Of a stretch of DNA of 64,000 nucleotides, positions 62,740 to 64,000 are shown one piece after another. The first letter of the stretch is position 1. Every line of letters starts with the position of its first letter. Under the pieces are notes generated by a model, which was not told the origin of the DNA, did no database searches, and saw only the letters and a list, made by a program, of their open reading frames with translations. The stretch comes from an uncultured Microscilla sp. (GTDB taxonomy: Bacteria; Bacteroidota; Bacteroidia; Cytophagales; Microscillaceae): assembly GCF_947493425.1 (NCBI RefSeq), contig NZ_CANLRP010000010.1, forward strand, positions 1-64,000, given 5' to 3'. Both the position numbers and the translations under genes were made by a program.

Positions 62740-64000
62740 ATGACTCACGCTCTTGCTACATATACCTCATTATGGCTTATTGCTGCATTATTGCTGTTAA
62801 ATATACATTTGCCTTTTGCCCAACCTACTGCGACAAGCGAGTCACTACTTACCCTTAATAACCCTGATTTTGATGATTTAGATCTTGCACCTTACCTTCA
62901 AGTACTGGCTGACCCTACCCACAGATTATCGTTTTCTGATATTAAACATCAGTACAACCACCAATTTACTCCCCTTCAGAGCTACCAACAGCCTATCAAC
63001 TCAAGCTATACTTATTGGGTGAAACTGAAAGTGCACAATACCAGTATTCGTTTTATTAAAGGCTTTTTATATTTAGGGGTCAATGATACTACCCATGTGT
63101 ATGTATACGATCATCAGGCAGCGGCTTTTCAAGACAGGCAAAGTACTGGGGTCATGATTGACTTTAAAGACCGATTGCATGGGTTGGGTAACTGGTACGA
63201 TCAACTTGCCGAAGTACGCCTGACTCCTCAGGGTTTGTATACCATCTATTACAAAATACACAACCACTCTTCTCAGGCTATAGATTTTCAGGCCAAGCTA
63301 GTAACCGATCAAAGTCAACAAGCCCATAACAAACGACAAAATTTTACGCAAGGGGTATTTCATGGCTTTTTTTGGCTTATTTTTTTCATTGCCATGACCG
63401 TTTTTATTAGTACCAAAGAGGTAGTTTATCTGTTATTTGCCTTACAAACTATTAGTTTTTCTATAGGCTACCTCCCTAGTTATGGGTATTTGAGCTTCAT
63501 AAGCAACAATAACATTCATGATTACATTATATGGCTGATAGCAAGTCAATTAGCAGGTATTTCTTATATCCAGTTTATGCGGGTAGTGCTTCATACTCGC
63601 CAATTATCAAAGTATATAGACTATGCCCTGGTGTTGATGATTATCACCCGTTTAATGGCCTTGTTCATTAGTGGAATATTACTTTATCAGTACAAGCACG
63701 CCGTGGCTACCAACATGTTGTCAATCATCAACCTGGCAAATATGGTCGCAGGCATCACAATAATAGTGATTGTTTATAATAAGGGAGCCACTTTTGCCAA
63801 ATATCTGCTGGTGGGTAGTTTTTTGTTTTTGGCCGGTTTAACCCTTAACAGTGTAGCTTCACTAGGGCTTATTACTGATATTGAACCAGGTTTATTTTTA
63901 CAGGCAGGTATTTTGTGGCAAAACATTATGTTTGGTGCTGGATTGGGACACAATATTTACCTTAATTTTAAGAAAGAACAAGAAGCTCAGCTCAAGATTC
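62740..64000 (+). CDS. 7TMR-DISM sensor protein, N-terminal part, cut by window edge
   Basis: The ATG at 62740 opens a frame that stays open to the window end (420 codons). A signal peptide ends near LPFAQ, a periplasmic 7TMR-DISMED2-type domain follows (about 45-190, with NSSYTYWVKLKVHN), then seven hydrophobic segments (about 205-405) and the start of a coiled coil (NFKKEQEAQLKI). The layout matches the adenylate cyclase receptor at 10664, but the output domain lies outside the window; it could be a cyclase, histidine kinase or other. It is divergent from the ExoY-like operon, with 536 bases between the starts. Confidence 0.85.
   Translation, partial: MTHALATYTSLWLIAALLLLNIHLPFAQPTATSESLLTLNNPDFDDLDLAPYLQVLADPTHRLSFSDIKHQYNHQFTPLQSYQQPINSSYTYWVKLKVHNTSIRFIKGFLYLGVNDTTHVYVYDHQAAAFQDRQSTGVMIDFKDRLHGLGNWYDQLAEVRLTPQGLYTIYYKIHNHSSQAIDFQAKLVTDQSQQAHNKRQNFTQGVFHGFFWLIFFIAMTVFISTKEVVYLLFALQTISFSIGYLPSYGYLSFISNNNIHDYIIWLIASQLAGISYIQFMRVVLHTRQLSKYIDYALVLMIITRLMALFISGILLYQYKHAVATNMLSIINLANMVAGITIIVIVYNKGATFAKYLLVGSFLFLAGLTLNSVASLGLITDIEPGLFLQAGILWQNIMFGAGLGHNIYLNFKKEQEAQLKI

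Overview
The window reads as chromosomal DNA of a marine, gliding-type Bacteroidota, most like the Cytophagales (Microscilla-like). This is inferred from AT-rich sequence, a near absence of Shine-Dalgarno sites, TAnnTTTG-type promoter boxes, C-terminal type IX secretion (T9SS) sorting domains on three proteins, the Bacteroidota forms of BamD, RpoZ and OstA/LptA, WG-repeat proteins, DUF1501/DUF1800 and DUF4836 families, and 7TMR-DISM sensors. No rRNA, tRNA or CRISPR array was seen.

Layout. 1-3.3 kb: a transposase tail cut by the window edge, then two secreted WG-repeat proteins. 3.4-6.7 kb: a DUF1800-DUF1501 pair, the latter with a T9SS tail. 7-15.9 kb: fabI, a DinB-like protein divergent from an AraC regulator, a small SFPD-repeat protein, a 7TM class III adenylate cyclase, an HSL-type esterase, a GNAT gene broken by an in-frame stop, and a CorA-type transporter. 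16-22 kb: an RtcB ligase and a TPR-CHAT protein, each preceded or followed by copies of a dispersed palindromic intergenic repeat. 22-30.6 kb: a 2300-residue T9SS adhesin-like protein and a second DUF1501 protein. 30.8-33.6 kb: a DUF4157 (HExxH) protein with a C-terminal Cys/His domain, followed at 9 nt by a secreted triple-repeat protein. 33.7-47.6 kb: mostly housekeeping genes (cobyrinate diamide synthase, ndk, nrnA, two FKBP lipoproteins, rdgB, udk, ktrA-like, rpoZ, bamD, ostA-like, tilS) plus a cyclic-nucleotide-binding-domain protein and two small unknowns. 47.6-55.8 kb: an orphan ABC ATPase, two DUF4836 lipoproteins in tandem, proline dehydrogenase, two tandem GNATs and a formate/nitrite-type channel. 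55.9-62.2 kb: the most unusual locus, described next. 62.7 kb to the end: a second 7TMR-DISM sensor cut by the window edge.

The notable system is a two-gene minus-strand operon. The first gene encodes a full-length ExoY/edema-factor-like (class II) nucleotidyl cyclase with the ATP-binding lysines, the metal-binding aspartates and the catalytic-loop histidine in place. Thirteen bases downstream lies a 1655-residue protein: a long beta-rich body (possibly DUF6603-like) followed by twelve gap-free 29-residue helical repeats that alternate in a two-repeat (58-residue) pattern. Neither protein has a visible signal peptide, and no type III secretion genes are present. A terminator-like structure sits in the operon's leader. 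Enzymes of this toxin family known so far work inside eukaryotic hosts after cofactor activation; here the target and the delivery route are unknown. The DUF4157 protein at 30.9 kb belongs to a family often linked to extracellular contractile injection systems. It shares a nine-residue segment with the cyclase, which makes it a second candidate effector.
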